Positions 1 to 9,313 of a stretch of 48,912 nt of DNA are shown here, piece by piece. Every line of letters begins with the position of its first letter. Positions within the stretch are counted from its first letter, which is position 1. A program made the translations under genes and the position numbers. This DNA is from Burkholderiaceae bacterium (lineage in GTDB: Bacteria > Pseudomonadota > Gammaproteobacteria > Burkholderiales > Burkholderiaceae_A), in contig JALRJP010000005.1 of assembly GCA_023261135.1 (NCBI GenBank), forward strand, positions 1 to 48,912, read 5' to 3'. The notes beneath the pieces are model-generated. The model was not told where the DNA came from. It saw nothing but the letters and a program-made list of their open reading frames with translations, and did no database searches.

Positions 1-498
1 ATCCATGGCGGTCACGTAGCGACCGGCTCGCTCGCGAAAGCCAAGCAACAACCCCCCCTTCTTATCAACCCAACGGGCAGAAAGTCGTGCCCGAGCCCTG
101 TAGCCAAAGGCTGGTCCACGCAAGGGCGCAAGACGCTCAAACGCCTTAATGCGGCCAAGGTGCCAAAGGTTATCTTCGAGCACACGCTGCTTGTAGGCAA
201 GCTGAGCCGTGTCGGTGGCATGCTGCATGGAGCATCCTCCACAGACACCGTAGTGACTGCAGGCAGGCTGCCTTCGATCGGATGACTCGCGTCGGAGCGT
301 GGCCATTTGCGCCTTGATGTAGCTTGGGCGCTCACGGAGCACGTGAGCATCAAGCCTTTCGCCCGTTAAGGCGCCAGCAACAAAAACGACCTTGCCTTCA
401 AAATGCGCAACGCCCTGACCTTCCAGATCGACAGACTCAATGTGCAGGTTCTCAAGCAACCGGCCCGGCTTAGGCGGGCCAAGGGTACGGCGGCTCAT
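1..498 (-). CDS. rlmD: 23S rRNA (uracil-5-)-methyltransferase RlmD, 5' part only
   Basis: Partial gene: 166 codons read without a stop from an ATG at 498 to the window edge, so the C-terminal SAM-binding half is missing. It is not in the ORF track because it has no stop. The N-terminus has a TRAM-like RNA-binding domain (about residues 10-70). It is followed by CSHYGVCGGC, whose cysteines at about 80, 86 and 89 match the spacing of the [4Fe-4S] ligands of E. coli RlmD/RumA. The family makes m5U1939 in 23S rRNA. It starts 6 bases after the stop of the upstream exonuclease gene, so the two are probably co-transcribed. RlmCD-type paralogues are possible, but the Cys pattern favours RlmD. Confidence 0.88.
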   Translation of the reverse strand, partial: MSRRTLGPPKPGRLLENLHIESVDLEGQGVAHFEGKVVFVAGALTGERLDAHVLRERPSYIKAQMATLRRESSDRRQPACSHYGVCGGCSMQHATDTAQLAYKQRVLEDNLWHLGRIKAFERLAPLRGPAFGYRARARLSARWVDKKGGLLLGFRERAGRYVTAMD

Positions 499-504
499 AC
501 CCGA

Positions 505-1320
505 TTACTGGTTTGACCAGGCCTGAAGAAACCGTGTCCAGTGTGCGCCCTGAAGTGGACGGGAAGAATCGCCGATCAGCTTCGTGAGTGCTGCGCGCAC
601 CACTTCGTCTTCCTCTCGCCTCTGGGCTTCAGAGAGATCTCCTCGCATCACGCGAAACCGAAGGTAGAGCAGGTAGGTGTTGACAACATCGGTCTCGCAG
701 TAAGCGGCAACCTGCTCGTATCGATTCTCAAGGCAGGCCTGCCAGACCTTTGCACCATCTTCTCCAAGCTTACCGGGCAGGCCACAAAGCTGGCTCATGG
801 CATCAAGCGGGGCGTTGGCCCGGCCCGTGAAGTTGGAGAGAACATCCATAAGGTCAAGATGCCGCGTGTGATAGCGACTCAGGTAGTTGTTGTATTTAAA
901 GTCGCGGTCGTCATCGCCATTGTCGAAATAACGGTGGCCCATGCAGCCACGAACAAGGGCGCGATGATGCAAAACCGGCGCATCAAAACCGCTGCCATTC
1001 CAGCTAATAAGCTGAGGGCTGTGCTTGTCAATAATTCCGAAGAACTGCCGCAGCCTCTGGGTCTCCTCTTCATCGCTCGTGCCGGAGCCATCACCAAGGC
1101 AACGGACATGAAAACCGGAGTCGTCGCGAAAGGCGCAGCCAATGACCCAGATGCGCTGCAAGTAATGAGGAAAAAAATCAGACTGCCCCTTCTCGAGGCG
1201 CTCAGCCTGAACCTTTTCTACCCCTTCGGCATCTGAGACGTCACTAGGAATCTGACCAAGTTGCCGCAACCCCGCCACATCGGGAACGGTCTCGAGATCA
1301 AAGGCAAGAACAGGAGTCAC
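505..1320 (-). CDS. Predicted 3'-5' exonuclease of the PolB-exonuclease-like (DnaQ fold) family
   Basis: A 271-residue stand-alone exonuclease domain related to the proofreading domain of family B DNA polymerases. The three DEDDy motifs are visible: DLETVPD near residue 8 (Exo I), SWNGSGFD in the middle (Exo II), and YCETD near residue 208 (Exo III, Tyr-x3-Asp). The catalytic acids are therefore intact and a nuclease activity is expected, although no cellular role is established for these proteins. The start is GTG at 1320, 22 bases after nlpD, with no clear ribosome binding site; translational coupling is plausible. It occupies the place between nlpD and rlmD where many betaproteobacteria carry rpoS. 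Confidence 0.85.
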   Translation of the reverse strand: MTPVLAFDLETVPDVAGLRQLGQIPSDVSDAEGVEKVQAERLEKGQSDFFPHYLQRIWVIGCAFRDDSGFHVRCLGDGSGTSDEEETQRLRQFFGIIDKHSPQLISWNGSGFDAPVLHHRALVRGCMGHRYFDNGDDDRDFKYNNYLSRYHTRHLDLMDVLSNFTGRANAPLDAMSQLCGLPGKLGEDGAKVWQACLENRYEQVAAYCETDVVNTYLLYLRFRVMRGDLSEAQRREEDEVVRAALTKLIGDSSRPLQGAHWTRFLQAWSNQ

Positions 1321-1342
1321 AAAGTCAAAACGTCAAGGGACG

Positions 1343-2290
1343 CTAGCGGGTAGGCAAAAAGCTCATGGGGTCCACGGGCTTACCGCCCTTACGAACCTCA
1401 AAAAGGAGCATGGGACGGTCGGCGTCTGACATGCCAAGTTCGGCTATTTTCTGACCACGACGCACGGTCTGCCCCTCTTTTACCAGAATGGCCCGGTTAT
1501 GGGCATAGGCAGTAATAACGTCCTGCTCATGCTTAACAATAACCAAGTTGCCGTAGCCACGCAGCCCGCTGCCGCTGTAAACCACCTTTCCGGACTCGGC
1601 TGCAAAAACCGCCTCACCCGGTGCGCCGGCAATGGACAGGCCCTTGCTTCCTCCCTCGGCAAACCCGGAAATCACCTGACCATTGGCCGGCCATACCCAG
1701 CCCGTGGGGGCAGGCGCAATCGAGGCAAGCTCGGTTGAGGCAGGCGGGGGCGGGCTTGCTGAATCGGCAGCGGCAGATGGCGCGCTAGGCGCAGCCGGAT
1801 CCGCCATGGCCGAACTGCCCATGCCCACCGCAGGCGGGTCTTGACTGGGTGGTTGCGACTGCAAGGGGCGAACGCCCACACCGGAGCTTGGGGCCACAGG
1901 CTGGGCCTGCGCACCGGCGGTAGGCGGTGCAGAGGACTGAGCCAGTGCCGGGGACGTTCGAGGTGAGGGATCACTCACCCAGAGCACCTGGCCCGGCTCA
2001 ATAACATTGGGGTTGCTCAGCTTGTTCCAGCGGGCAAGGTCTTTCCAGTCGGCATTGTGATCAACCGCAATGCTGTAAAGGGTGTCCCCGCGACGCACTC
2101 GGTACTGGCCTTTGCCTACCGGCTCAAGACTGCCCAAGGGCCTGCCTGTGGCGCTGCGCTGTTCAGCAGGAAGGCTTCCGGGAACGGCACGCGACTCCAC
2201 GGGTGCAGGCCCCGTTGAGGCACAACTGGCAAGGAGCCCCACGCTGGCCAGCGCAATAAGTACACGGGAAACTCGGTCTTTTAGGGTCAT
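1343..2290 (-). CDS. nlpD: Murein hydrolase activator NlpD (LysM and degenerate M23 lipoprotein)
   Basis: A 315-residue outer-membrane lipoprotein. The signal peptide ends in the lipobox LLASC (Cys 23). A LysM peptidoglycan-binding domain follows (about 62-106, YRVRRGDTLYSIA), then a long Pro/Ala/Gln-rich linker and a C-terminal M23/LytM domain (about 200-315). The zinc-ligand positions are degenerate: the first motif reads GLSIAG and the final HxH reads LLFEVR. As in E. coli NlpD, this predicts an activator of the AmiC amidase rather than an enzyme. Its ATG overlaps the pcm stop by four bases (ATGA), so it belongs to the surE-pcm-nlpD unit. Confidence 0.92.
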   Translation of the reverse strand: MTLKDRVSRVLIALASVGLLASCASTGPAPVESRAVPGSLPAEQRSATGRPLGSLEPVGKGQYRVRRGDTLYSIAVDHNADWKDLARWNKLSNPNVIEPGQVLWVSDPSPRTSPALAQSSAPPTAGAQAQPVAPSSGVGVRPLQSQPPSQDPPAVGMGSSAMADPAAPSAPSAAADSASPPPPASTELASIAPAPTGWVWPANGQVISGFAEGGSKGLSIAGAPGEAVFAAESGKVVYSGSGLRGYGNLVIVKHEQDVITAYAHNRAILVKEGQTVRRGQKIAELGMSDADRPMLLFEVRKGGKPVDPMSFLPTR

Positions 2291-3078
2291 TTCTGTAGTC
2301 CTCTCAGAATAGGCACATAAGAGACTTCGTCGAACTCGCGACGTTCATAGGTCGGTCGGTCGGACTGGGTTTCCCCTGAAGTCACTCGAACCACAACCAA
2401 TTTCTGTCGTGGCGAGCCAATAGGGGCGACAAGCACACCCCCAGAGGTTAATTCTCTCAATAAATCGAGAGGAATGTCGGGCATGCCCGCAGCCAAGAAA
2501 ATGGCTTGAAAGAATCCTGAGCGTCCTGCACTGCTAAGGCCATCGCCGTGCAGCAGGTGCAAATTGGGTAGTGCAAGTGGAAAAAGGTTACGACGTGCCT
2601 GCTGATGAAGTCCGGCAATGCGCTCAACGGAGTAAACCTCAGCAAAGACTTTGGCAAGAACAGCAGCCTGATAGCCACAACCGCCGCCCACCTCAAGCAC
2701 ACGCCCTGGCGGCTCATCAAACGGCAGGTGGCTTAAGGCAAGCTCAATGGCCCGAGCAACAACATAGGGCTGGGAGATGGTCTGTGAATGACCAATGGGC
2801 AAGGCTGAGTCTTCGTAAGCGCGACTCGCAAGCGCAGCATCGACAAATTGATGTCGCGGCACGAAGGCCATAGCCTTCAAGACCCTTACGTTCTGAATAC
2901 CCTGGTCGCGAAGACGTTGAATCATGCGCTCTCGTAGGCGGTCACTGTCGAGACCCATCGCCCCAGCGGCAGGGCTTGCAGCGAAGCCGACCGGTGCAGG
3001 GGCGTCCTGCTCGGGCGCCCCCCATCGAGGCTTTAATTGAGTGGGCTGCGGGAAAGGACTGCTACGAGGGGGTTTCAC
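2287..3078 (-). CDS. pcm: Protein-L-isoaspartate O-methyltransferase
   Basis: A 263-residue SAM-dependent enzyme that starts the repair of isoaspartyl residues in aged proteins, in the cytoplasm. The SAM-binding motif is VLEVGGGCGYQAAVLA (about 144-159), and SQPYVVARAIEL just before it is the family's substrate-side motif. About 45 residues at the N-terminus are proline-rich and poorly conserved, so a later start is possible. The annotated GTG start overlaps the surE stop (GTGA). It lies between surE and nlpD, the classic stress-survival order. Confidence 0.92.
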   Translation of the reverse strand: MKPPRSSPFPQPTQLKPRWGAPEQDAPAPVGFAASPAAGAMGLDSDRLRERMIQRLRDQGIQNVRVLKAMAFVPRHQFVDAALASRAYEDSALPIGHSQTISQPYVVARAIELALSHLPFDEPPGRVLEVGGGCGYQAAVLAKVFAEVYSVERIAGLHQQARRNLFPLALPNLHLLHGDGLSSAGRSGFFQAIFLAAGMPDIPLDLLRELTSGGVLVAPIGSPRQKLVVVRVTSGETQSDRPTYERREFDEVSYVPILRGLQK

Positions 3079-3824
3079 GGCAAGGACTGCAGCCAGTCAC
3101 TTAGGTCTGTATGGGCTGCGGAATCACCGAGGTCGACCCGCAAGGGGGTAATAGCCACTTTGGCATGGGCAAGGGCATGAAAATCGGTACCAGGCCCTGC
3201 ATCACGGACGCCACCTGGCGCACCCACCCAATACATGGGCTCGCCCCGAGGGGAGGCCACTTCAATCACGGGCTGAGCCACATGGCGCCTGCCCAGTCTG
3301 CAGACCTCGTAGCCCTTTAAGGCCCCAAGGCCAACACTCGGAATATTGACATTGAGCAGTTTGGGTTCCTTGAATGGCCTTTGAAGAACACCCGTCACAA
3401 CGCGCTGAACCACATGCACGGCGGTATCAAGATGATCAAAGCCACGATCAGCCAGAGAAAAGGCAATGGAAGGGATTCCTAGCAAGAACCCCTCCATAGC
3501 AGCAGCCACGGTACCCGAGTAAAGCGTGTCCTCTGCAACGTTCTGCCCGTTATTAATACCTGAGACAACGAGGTCGGGGCGAAAGCCTAGGAAGCCCGTA
3601 ACCGCCACATGCACGCAGTCGGTCGGCGTGCCATTGACATAAAAATACCCCGAGGAAGCCTTGCGAACATAAAGGGGCCGGTCAAGCGTCAGGGAGTTAC
3701 TTGCCCCACTGCGGTCGGCCTCGGGAGCCACCACCGTAACCTCCCCAAAGCCTCGCATGGCCTCGGCCAACGCAGCAATACCAGGCGAAAAATAGCCATC
3801 GTCATTAGAGATAAGAATGCGCAT
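3075..3824 (-). CDS. surE: 5'/3'-nucleotidase SurE
   Basis: A 249-residue metal-dependent nucleoside monophosphate phosphatase. The N-terminal NDDG (Asp8, Asp9), Ser39 in RSGASNS and SGINNGQN are the divalent-metal and substrate site of the SurE family. Its length is typical. The ATG overlaps the stop of the upstream CBS gene (TAATG), and the 3' end overlaps pcm, so translation is coupled along the unit. A cytoplasmic stress-survival role is known for the family. Confidence 0.95.
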   Translation of the reverse strand: MRILISNDDGYFSPGIAALAEAMRGFGEVTVVAPEADRSGASNSLTLDRPLYVRKASSGYFYVNGTPTDCVHVAVTGFLGFRPDLVVSGINNGQNVAEDTLYSGTVAAAMEGFLLGIPSIAFSLADRGFDHLDTAVHVVQRVVTGVLQRPFKEPKLLNVNIPSVGLGALKGYEVCRLGRRHVAQPVIEVASPRGEPMYWVGAPGGVRDAGPGTDFHALAHAKVAITPLRVDLGDSAAHTDLSDWLQSLP

Positions 3825-4306
3825 TACTGTGCCTGACCCGAGCCATCGTCAGGCCAGTCGCGAATATAAGCCTTGAGCATCTGGTTCTCAAACTTTTGCG
3901 CCTCAAGCACGGCACGCGCAACATCGTGAAAAGAAACCACCCCAAGAACGGCCTTGTCGGCATCAACCACCGGAAGGTAACGCTCACCACAGGCATTCAT
4001 AACACTTCGCAATTCATCCACCGTCATATCGGGATGCGAGCAGGTGGGCTTTGAATTCATGACCTCTTGAACGGTGATGTGCGACATGGTGGGAGTGGGG
4101 CCGGTGCGGTGTTCACGCTGACGCTTTGCAAGCACTACGAGAATTTCCCGAAAGGTGAGCATACCTGCAAGCTTTCCCTCGGACAGCACCGCCAAGGACC
4201 CAATGTTCTCATCGGCCATGGTTACAACAGCGTCCGAAAGCAAAGCCTCGGGCGAAGTCTTAAAGAGCATGGGCTCTTTGAATTTTAAAATGTCGCGAAC
4301 CTGCAT
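3824..4306 (-). CDS. Protein with a pair of CBS domains
   Basis: A 160-residue cytoplasmic protein made almost entirely of two CBS repeats (about 8-60 and 77-135). The second ends in the typical LPVVDADKAVLGVVSFHDV pattern. CBS pairs bind adenosine nucleotides or SAM and act as energy sensors; no partner can be named. A strong GAGGAG site lies 6 bases upstream of the ATG at 4306, so this is probably the first gene of the minus-strand unit continuing into surE. The promoter should lie in the 76-base divergent gap with wrbA. Confidence 0.85.
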   Translation of the reverse strand: MQVRDILKFKEPMLFKTSPEALLSDAVVTMADENIGSLAVLSEGKLAGMLTFREILVVLAKRQREHRTGPTPTMSHITVQEVMNSKPTCSHPDMTVDELRSVMNACGERYLPVVDADKAVLGVVSFHDVARAVLEAQKFENQMLKAYIRDWPDDGSGQAQ

Positions 4307-4328
4307 GGCTTTCTCCTCTCTTTTTTAA

Positions 4329-5506
<1,178 letters not shown>

Positions 5507-5522
5507 GTACCCTTAAGACTTA

Positions 5523-5598
5523 GCCTCCGTAGCTCAGTGGATAGAGCATCCCCCTCCTAAGGGGAGGGTCGCACGTTCGATTCGTGCCGGAGGCGCCA
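5523..5598 (+). tRNA. tRNA-Arg (anticodon CCT)
   Basis: A full cloverleaf can be folded. The acceptor stem is GCCTCCG with CGGAGGC, and the D arm is GCTCAGTGGATAGAGC. The anticodon stem is TCCCC/GGGGA around the loop CTCCTAA (anticodon CCT), and the T arm is GCACG-TTCGATT-CGTGC. The discriminator is G and CCA is encoded. It reads AGG codons. No strong promoter or T-run is seen on either side. Confidence 0.97.
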
Positions 5599-5638
5599 TA
5601 CGATTTCAATTTCGCAACAAGAAACAAGGACATCTTTC

Positions 5639-5893
5639 ATGGCCAAAACTATACGACTCGGTCGCGCTCTTACGCTCTGCAGTATGGTTCTTCTTTGCTT
5701 TAGTGCGTCCTCGGCGGCCTTGGCCCAGACCCAGCCCAAGAAAAAGACCATTAATTGCTACATTGGCGAACGCATTAAAAACCCCAACGGCCACATCACC
5801 TGTGTTTACAAGTGCCCGAATGGTAAACCGGCGAGCGAGAGTGTGGCTCCGGGCTACACCTGCCCGCCGATGATGAATGTGATTGACCGCTAA
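5639..5893 (+). CDS. Small secreted cysteine-containing protein, unknown function
   Basis: An 84-residue product. A clear Sec signal peptide (positive MAKTIRLGR, hydrophobic core, cleavage near ALAQT at about residue 30) leads to a mature part of about 54 residues. The mature part has four cysteines (INCYIG, ITCVYKC, YTCPP) that could form two disulfides in the periplasm or outside. AAGGAC lies about 8 bases before the ATG. It is convergent with, and only 3 bases from, another small secreted Cys-containing protein. I do not recognise the family. Confidence 0.65.
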   Translation: MAKTIRLGRALTLCSMVLLCFSASSAALAQTQPKKKTINCYIGERIKNPNGHITCVYKCPNGKPASESVAPGYTCPPMMNVIDR

Positions 5894-5896
5894 GAA

Positions 5897-6124
5897 CTAG
5901 CCCATATTGGCGCCGCAGGTAAACCGACCGCCTTTCTTCTTGGCCGTCTCGCGGGCGGCCTTTTCACAGGCACTCTTCTCTTTGTGACAGTCACTGGAGT
6001 AGTCGCCAGACTTCTGATCAACCACACACCACACCGTGTTCTTCTTTGCAAGCGCGATGCTAGGAACTGAGAAAGAGCCAGACGCCAAAACGACTAGGCT
6101 CACGAATAATGCTGCTTTTTTCAT
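5897..6124 (-). CDS. Small secreted cysteine-containing protein, unknown function
   Basis: The ORF track begins at 6259, but the real start is almost certainly the ATG at 6124 (MKKAALF): it has GGAGG 7 bases upstream and opens a classical signal peptide. The product is then 75 residues, cleaved near SIALAKK. The mature part is about 50 residues, lysine-rich, with four cysteines (VWCVV, SDCHK, SACEK, FTCGA). The upstream part of the track ORF overlaps dusA and is spurious. Function unknown; it may follow dusA in one transcript. Confidence 0.65.
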   Translation of the reverse strand: MKKAALFVSLVVLASGSFSVPSIALAKKNTVWCVVDQKSGDYSSDCHKEKSACEKAARETAKKKGGRFTCGANMG

Positions 6125-6143
6125 ATGCAGTCCTCCGTGAGAG

Positions 6144-7187
6144 TTAAAAAGAACTTTTAAGGGTACCCGAGTTTTTTGCCAAAACAGTTGCAGGGCCGTG
6201 CCCCTCGGCCATGGCTCTGCGCCAGGCCACCGCACCTGGCTGGCCATGAAAGAGCCCATGCCAATGTCGGGTCATCGCGGTTGGTGGCACGCCCCCTTCT
6301 AAGCCCCGCTCGAAGTAGCGCTGCAAGGGCGCAATAACCTCTTCACGTAGGGCTAGCCGCCTTGCGTCGTCCGCAAACAACTGCTCATCTAAATCCCTTA
6401 GAAGCCAGGGGTTATGGTAGGCGGCACGGCCAAGCATGAGGCCATCTGCTGGCAGCGTGTTGAGCCACTGAAGGGCCGAGCTGTCGGTGAGACCGCCATT
6501 CAAAATAAAGCAGGCATTGGGGAAGTCACGCTTAAGAAGCTTAAGCCGGTCGTAATGCAGGGGCGGAATTTCTCGGTTTTCTTTCGGGCTTAGCCCCTTC
6601 AGCAAGGCTGCCCGGGCATGGACGATAAATACGGTGCAGCCTCGCGAATAAAGCGCCTCAACGAAACGAAAAAGAAAACGGTAGTCGGTCTGGTCATCCA
6701 CACCAATTCGATGCTTCACGGTGACTGGTACGGAGACCGACTCGCGCATCGCCTGAATACAATCGGCCACAAGCTCTGGCTCGCGCATAAGACAAGCACC
6801 AAAGGCTCCCTTTTGCACCCGGTCGCTGGGGCAGCCACAGTTAAGGTTAATCTCGTCATAGCCCATGGCCTGACCAATAGCAGCCGCCTGCGCCAAGGCA
6901 TCGGGGTCCGAGCCGCCCAACTGCAACGCCACCGGGTGCTCAAAGGCATCAAAACCAAGAAGACGGTCTCGCTTGCCATGAATGACGGCAGCAGCAGTCA
7001 CCATTTCGGTGTAAAGCATCGCGTTGGGCGCAAGAAGCCGATGAAAGTAACGGCAGTGCCGTGTGGTCCAGTCCATCATCGGCGCGACACAGAGACGGCG
7101 GGCACGATCGAGCTGGCTTGAACCCAGCCCAAGTTCTTGCTCGGGTGGGGCGTCAAGGGCTGGACTTAAATTCTGAGGGGCGTTCAC
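6144..7187 (-). CDS. dusA: tRNA-dihydrouridine synthase A
   Basis: A 347-residue FMN enzyme that reduces U20/U20a in the D loop of tRNAs. Family marks: VAPMMDWTTRHCR near residue 35, NLNCGCPSDRVQKGAFGACLM (the Cys in GACLM is the likely catalytic acid), KHRIGVDD, and VHARAALLKGLSPKENREIPPL, which separates DusA from DusB and DusC. The start is GTG at 7187 with AGGAGG unusually close (2 bases from the core), so the exact start is uncertain. It begins 28 bases after the TonB receptor gene with no terminator between, so read-through is likely. Confidence 0.93.
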   Translation of the reverse strand: MNAPQNLSPALDAPPEQELGLGSSQLDRARRLCVAPMMDWTTRHCRYFHRLLAPNAMLYTEMVTAAAVIHGKRDRLLGFDAFEHPVALQLGGSDPDALAQAAAIGQAMGYDEINLNCGCPSDRVQKGAFGACLMREPELVADCIQAMRESVSVPVTVKHRIGVDDQTDYRFLFRFVEALYSRGCTVFIVHARAALLKGLSPKENREIPPLHYDRLKLLKRDFPNACFILNGGLTDSSALQWLNTLPADGLMLGRAAYHNPWLLRDLDEQLFADDARRLALREEVIAPLQRYFERGLEGGVPPTAMTRHWHGLFHGQPGAVAWRRAMAEGHGPATVLAKNSGTLKSSF

Positions 7188-7215
7188 GCCCTCCTTTTTA
7201 CATCATTCCCCTTGA

Positions 7216-9294
7216 TTACATCGTGCGCCTGTACTGCAGACCAAGAAGGTACTGTCGAGGTGCACCGGGTTCGTAGTAGCGCTCAAAGGCCTGATCAACA
7301 ATCACCGATCCTGCATAGAGTTTGTCAGTCATGTTCTCAACCGCCAGTTGCACAAGAACTTCGCCACCTAAAGCCAGGTAGCGCGAGCCAATGCGCAGGT
7401 TCCAGACATTGGCGCGGTCGGTGGCCTGGCTGTTGTCGGAATTCACATCCATTGCACCAAGGCTGACAAACTCAAGGGTGGCATAACGTGACGGCTGGCC
7501 GGCACTGGGTTTGTTGGCTTTGGTTGCCCAGGTGAGCTCGGCCTGAATACGGTCACGGGGTATGCCGGGAATTCGGTTGCCCGAGGCCACATTAATAAGG
7601 CTAGTGCCTCGGCTCACTGAAAGAGCTTGGTCGTACTCCGCCTTTATCCACTGAGCGGAAAGGCCCGCCCGCAAGCCTAGGCCCAGAGGCTGACGGGCTG
7701 AAAGCTCAAGCCCAATTCTGCGCGTGTCCGCGTTCTGCCAGACCGAATTACTGGTAGATAAGAGCTGCGGAACGATGTCATCTTGGGTCTGCGCACCAAA
7801 AACTGCGAATTGGGCATACCCCTGGGCAACTGTCCGGTGCTTAAGTCCTGCCTCCCATTGAATCGACTTCGCTGGATTAATGTTGGTGTTAAACCGGGCA
7901 TCACCCTGAGCCTGACCCGGAACAAAAACATAAAGCGTTTCGTTAAGCGTGGGGGTCTCAAAGGAGCTTCCGACCGTGGCGTATAGGTTGGTCGCGTCGC
8001 TAAGATGCCGAGTCATTCCAAGGTAAACCGCATTACCCGAATAACGACGGCTTCCACCACTGGTGTCCCCTGAGACAAGTTCATTGTCCGTGGCCATTAA
8101 ATAAACCGAGCTAAGCCGTAAACCTGCCGACACGCTAAGCGAGTCGGAGGGAAATAGCTCCATCTGTCCCCACAGGCCATAGGCCGTTGAGACATTGTCT
8201 CGACGATTCGAAATAACTGGCTTACCGGTCTGACGGTCGTCACTCACATGGTCAAACTCGAGCCCAAGGCTTAATCGAGCGGCAGAACCCGCAAAGTTTG
8301 ATGACTGCTGGTTTTGAAGCCCAAGACCCCATTGCACTCGATCGATCAAAATCTTGTTGTTGGGAATAGGGTTGTCAAGATCACGGGTTGCCACGTACGC
8401 ACGTGCCTGCCAAGTACCCGCACTGGAGGTTCGCTGCTCGTGCACTGCACCCACAATGCTCTGACGATAGGTCTTGCCAACACCTTGGGCCTTGCCGAAG
8501 GCATTTGCCCGGTAAGGTGCCGTTCGAAACTCGGTGAGCGTGCGACTACCAGGGTCTTCCCCCTTCGTCTGATCAAGCACGTTAAAAATAAAGTTGGTCT
8601 TACGATCTTCGCCCTTAACAACAAGCTTGCTGTTGAGATGGCTTCTCTTGGCCTCGCTGTATTCACGGAAGCCGTCATAACTTAAAAGCCCGTAGTCCAC
8701 CACGAAGCCATAATCACCCCGCGTATCAGAGTATTGGAATGAAGATCGGTACAAATTGTCCGACCCTGTGAAACCCGACAGCAAGAGTTCAGGATCTTCG
8801 GAGGGATCACGCGTAAACGCCTGAAGAACGCCGCCGCTAGCATTGCCATACAAAGAGGCAACGGGGCCTTTCAAGACCTCAATACGCGAGGTTGAGGTTG
8901 CAGCAAACTGCGAAGTCTGTCCTTGACCATCCGGTAGGCTCTGAGGAAGGCCGTCCACCATCAGACGAACACCCCGAACACCAAAGGGCGCACGAGCACC
9001 ATAACCGCGAATGGAGACCTGAAGGTCCTGGGCAAGATTGTTACGGTTCGCCACAAAAATTCCGGGGGCCATACCAAGGGCCTCACTTAAATTAATTTGC
9101 GGCCCCGATTGCTCGATGGTCTGGCGGCTTACTACGTCAATTGACCCGTGGGCATCAAAAGCTTTTTGCTCGGAGCGGCTGGCACTGACAACCACCTCAT
9201 CGAGCATGGACTGACCGTGGGATGCGAAAGGTACAAGCAAAAAAGAAGCTGCGAGTAGGGCGCTGTTGCGCTTCGTTAGTTTGAGCTTCGACAT
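7216..9294 (-). CDS. TonB-dependent outer-membrane receptor, PqqU/YncD-like (probable PQQ importer)
   Basis: The chosen start is ATG 9294 (MSKLKLTK), with GGAGAG 7 bases upstream; the longer track ORF would overlap the next gene. The product is 692 residues: signal peptide (to about 27), TonB box DEVVVSA, plug domain (about 35-145) and a 22-strand-type barrel ending in an aromatic-poor QYRRTM. Plug segments INLSEALGMAPGI, AQDLQVSIRGYGAR and DGLPQSLPDGQGQTS, and the late GSVIVDQAFERYYEPG, closely resemble my memory of E. coli YncD (PqqU), the high-affinity pyrroloquinoline quinone receptor. The upstream PQQ-type dehydrogenase supports this. Another small ligand cannot be excluded. Confidence 0.85.
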   Translation of the reverse strand: MSKLKLTKRNSALLAASFLLVPFASHGQSMLDEVVVSASRSEQKAFDAHGSIDVVSRQTIEQSGPQINLSEALGMAPGIFVANRNNLAQDLQVSIRGYGARAPFGVRGVRLMVDGLPQSLPDGQGQTSQFAATSTSRIEVLKGPVASLYGNASGGVLQAFTRDPSEDPELLLSGFTGSDNLYRSSFQYSDTRGDYGFVVDYGLLSYDGFREYSEAKRSHLNSKLVVKGEDRKTNFIFNVLDQTKGEDPGSRTLTEFRTAPYRANAFGKAQGVGKTYRQSIVGAVHEQRTSSAGTWQARAYVATRDLDNPIPNNKILIDRVQWGLGLQNQQSSNFAGSAARLSLGLEFDHVSDDRQTGKPVISNRRDNVSTAYGLWGQMELFPSDSLSVSAGLRLSSVYLMATDNELVSGDTSGGSRRYSGNAVYLGMTRHLSDATNLYATVGSSFETPTLNETLYVFVPGQAQGDARFNTNINPAKSIQWEAGLKHRTVAQGYAQFAVFGAQTQDDIVPQLLSTSNSVWQNADTRRIGLELSARQPLGLGLRAGLSAQWIKAEYDQALSVSRGTSLINVASGNRIPGIPRDRIQAELTWATKANKPSAGQPSRYATLEFVSLGAMDVNSDNSQATDRANVWNLRIGSRYLALGGEVLVQLAVENMTDKLYAGSVIVDQAFERYYEPGAPRQYLLGLQYRRTM

Positions 9295-9313
9295 TGGTAC
9301 TCTCCAAAAACAA

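Noticed and set aside
12-353. 113-codon minus-strand ORF at the left edge
   Set aside because: It is in the wrong frame. The adjacent open frame without a stop encodes a convincing RlmD N-terminus with its iron-sulfur cysteines.
541-1236. 231-codon plus-strand ORF
   Set aside because: It is the antisense shadow of the exonuclease gene, whose catalytic motifs are clear; the shadow product has no recognisable domain.
5523-7187. Genomic island inserted at tRNA-Arg
   Set aside because: There is no integrase, no repeat of the tRNA 3' end was noticed, and dusA next door is a core gene.
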